The notes under the pieces are model-generated. The model saw only the letters and a program-made list of their open reading frames with translations. It was not told where the DNA came from and did not search any database. Of a stretch of DNA of 6,839 bases, positions 6,352-6,839 are shown in pieces (position 1 is the first letter of the stretch; each line of letters begins with the position of its first letter). This DNA comes from Actinomycetota bacterium (GTDB lineage: Bacteria > Actinomycetota > Acidimicrobiia > IMCC26256), in NCBI GenBank assembly GCA_009702955.1, contig WLHA01000060.1, positions 1 through 6,839 on the forward strand, read 5' to 3'. The translations under genes were made by a program, and so were the position numbers.

Positions 6352-6360
6352 GTCTTCTCC
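6352..6360 (-). promoter_or_regulatory. Ribosome binding site of mscL
   Basis: On the complement strand GGAGAAGAC lies just upstream of the GTG start, with GGAG about eight bases from it. It is the best Shine-Dalgarno match in the window and supports GTG over any internal ATG as the mscL start. Confidence 0.7.
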
Positions 6361-6437
6361 GATCTCATCTATTGGTTCCTGGTCTGCGGTGGGGCACAGA
6401 AATCGGCCCTGCCTAGGAACAAGTACGCTTACTCTGC

Positions 6438-6462
6438 GCTCAATGTGAGCTTGGTTTATCCT
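6438..6462 (+). promoter_or_regulatory. Candidate promoter and operator of the acyl-CoA dehydrogenase gene
   Basis: A perfect inverted repeat, GCTCA-ATG-TGAGC (6438-6450), ends six bases before a TATCCT -10 candidate (6457-6462). The repeat therefore covers the place of the -35 element and spacer, where a bound repressor would block RNA polymerase. The start codon at 6495 lies 32 bp after the -10, giving a leader of about 25 nt. CCTAGG overlaps the -10 at 6460-6465 and also occurs at 6412-6417. No clear -35 is present. The inverted repeat is certain as sequence; its role is inferred. Confidence 0.35.
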
Positions 6463-6484
6463 AGGTCCATCTCATCAAAAGATT

Positions 6485-6490
6485 AAGGAT
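6485..6490 (+). promoter_or_regulatory. Ribosome binding site of the acyl-CoA dehydrogenase gene
   Basis: AAGGAT ends four bases before ATG 6495. This spacing and match support that ATG as the true start, as no alternative in-frame start with a comparable site is visible upstream. Confidence 0.6.
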
Positions 6491-6494
6491 TGCA

Positions 6495-6839
6495 ATGGCA
6501 GGGAACGCTCACCCAGGAATCTTGTTCAACCCGCATGCCTATGAGGCCAGCGAACTTGATAATGCTTCACGCTCCCTAATGGAGTCGACTATCAATTACT
6601 TCGAGTCGCTCGGTAAGAACCGCATCACCTCAGATGACAACGCCGGGGTCTGGTACGCGGATTTCTGTGACTTCCTCGCTGAGTCCGGTGCCTTCGCGAC
6701 GCTTATGACGCCGGCTGGATACGGTGCAGAGGACTCGCGCTGGGATACCTGGCGGAACTGTCACTTCAGCGAGATTACGGCGTTCTATAGCCTCGGTTAC
6801 TGGTATGCGTGGCAGGTATCGATGCTCGGTCTGGGCCCT
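6495..6839 (+). CDS. Acyl-CoA dehydrogenase, N-terminal part (runs off the window)
   Basis: The first 115 codons from ATG 6495 are open to the last base of the window; no stop is reached. The translation begins MAGNAHPGILFNPHAYEA and goes on through INYFESLGKNRIT, AGVWYADFCDFL, FATLMTPAGYG, RWDTWRN and FYSLGYWYAWQVSMLGLGP. This resembles the N-terminal helical domain of a group of actinobacterial acyl-CoA dehydrogenases, FAD flavoproteins that introduce the alpha-beta double bond in acyl-CoA during beta-oxidation and pass electrons to electron-transfer flavoprotein. The FAD-binding middle domain and the catalytic glutamate are beyond the window, so chain-length preference and activity cannot be judged. 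The gene diverges from mscL and has its own likely promoter and ribosome site. The family is assigned from recognised sequence resemblance rather than a decisive motif. Confidence 0.8.
   Translation, partial: MAGNAHPGILFNPHAYEASELDNASRSLMESTINYFESLGKNRITSDDNAGVWYADFCDFLAESGAFATLMTPAGYGAEDSRWDTWRNCHFSEITAFYSLGYWYAWQVSMLGLGP

Noticed and set aside
1..6839. Defence island, toxin-antitoxin pair, CRISPR array, prophage or insertion sequence
   Set aside because: All genes are recognisable housekeeping types, and no transposase, integrase, long terminal inverted repeats or spaced palindromic arrays were seen.

Overview
The window looks like ordinary chromosomal DNA of a moderate-GC actinobacterium (Actinomycetota). 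This is inferred from the proteins. The SerA is the long ACT-domain form of about 528 residues, as in Mycobacterium. The DEAD-box helicase is short and lacks a C-terminal RNA-binding extension. The D-Ala-D-Ala carboxypeptidase has N- and C-terminal membrane anchors and a very arginine-rich tail. Several genes start with GTG, and the clearest candidate -10 elements are TATCCT (TANNNT type). Genus cannot be told from the sequence.

Layout, left to right: (1) 1-101, the last 32 codons of a short-chain dehydrogenase/reductase, + strand. (2) 102-392, a non-coding stretch with an 11-bp-period tandem array running over the dehydrogenase stop, a candidate -10 element and a pair of 11-bp-spaced GTCAAC repeats. 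(3) 393-1568, a DEAD-box RNA helicase, + strand. (4) 1575-2957, a membrane-anchored D-Ala-D-Ala carboxypeptidase, - strand, convergent with the helicase with only 6 bp between stops. (5) 2958-3118, a divergent intergenic region. (6) 3119-4315, a class I aspartate/prephenate-type aminotransferase, followed directly by (7) serA, 4348-5934, D-3-phosphoglycerate dehydrogenase, + strand, probably one operon. (8) 5956-6348, mscL, - strand, convergent with serA. (9) 6349-6494, a divergent intergenic region with a perfect inverted repeat just upstream of a TATCCT -10. (10) 6495 to the window end, the first 115 codons of an acyl-CoA dehydrogenase, + strand.

Functionally this is a set of housekeeping genes: RNA remodelling, peptidoglycan trimming, amino-acid synthesis, osmotic safety valve and fatty-acid oxidation. 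The only pair with a clear joint logic is the aminotransferase plus SerA, since SerA makes a 2-oxo acid that must next be transaminated. No mobile element, CRISPR array, tRNA/rRNA gene, toxin-antitoxin pair or defence system was seen, and I do not think the window holds an undescribed system. The items worth a second look are small: the phased 11-bp repeats, the operator-like palindrome, the unusual gate residue in MscL and the aminotransferase-SerA coupling.
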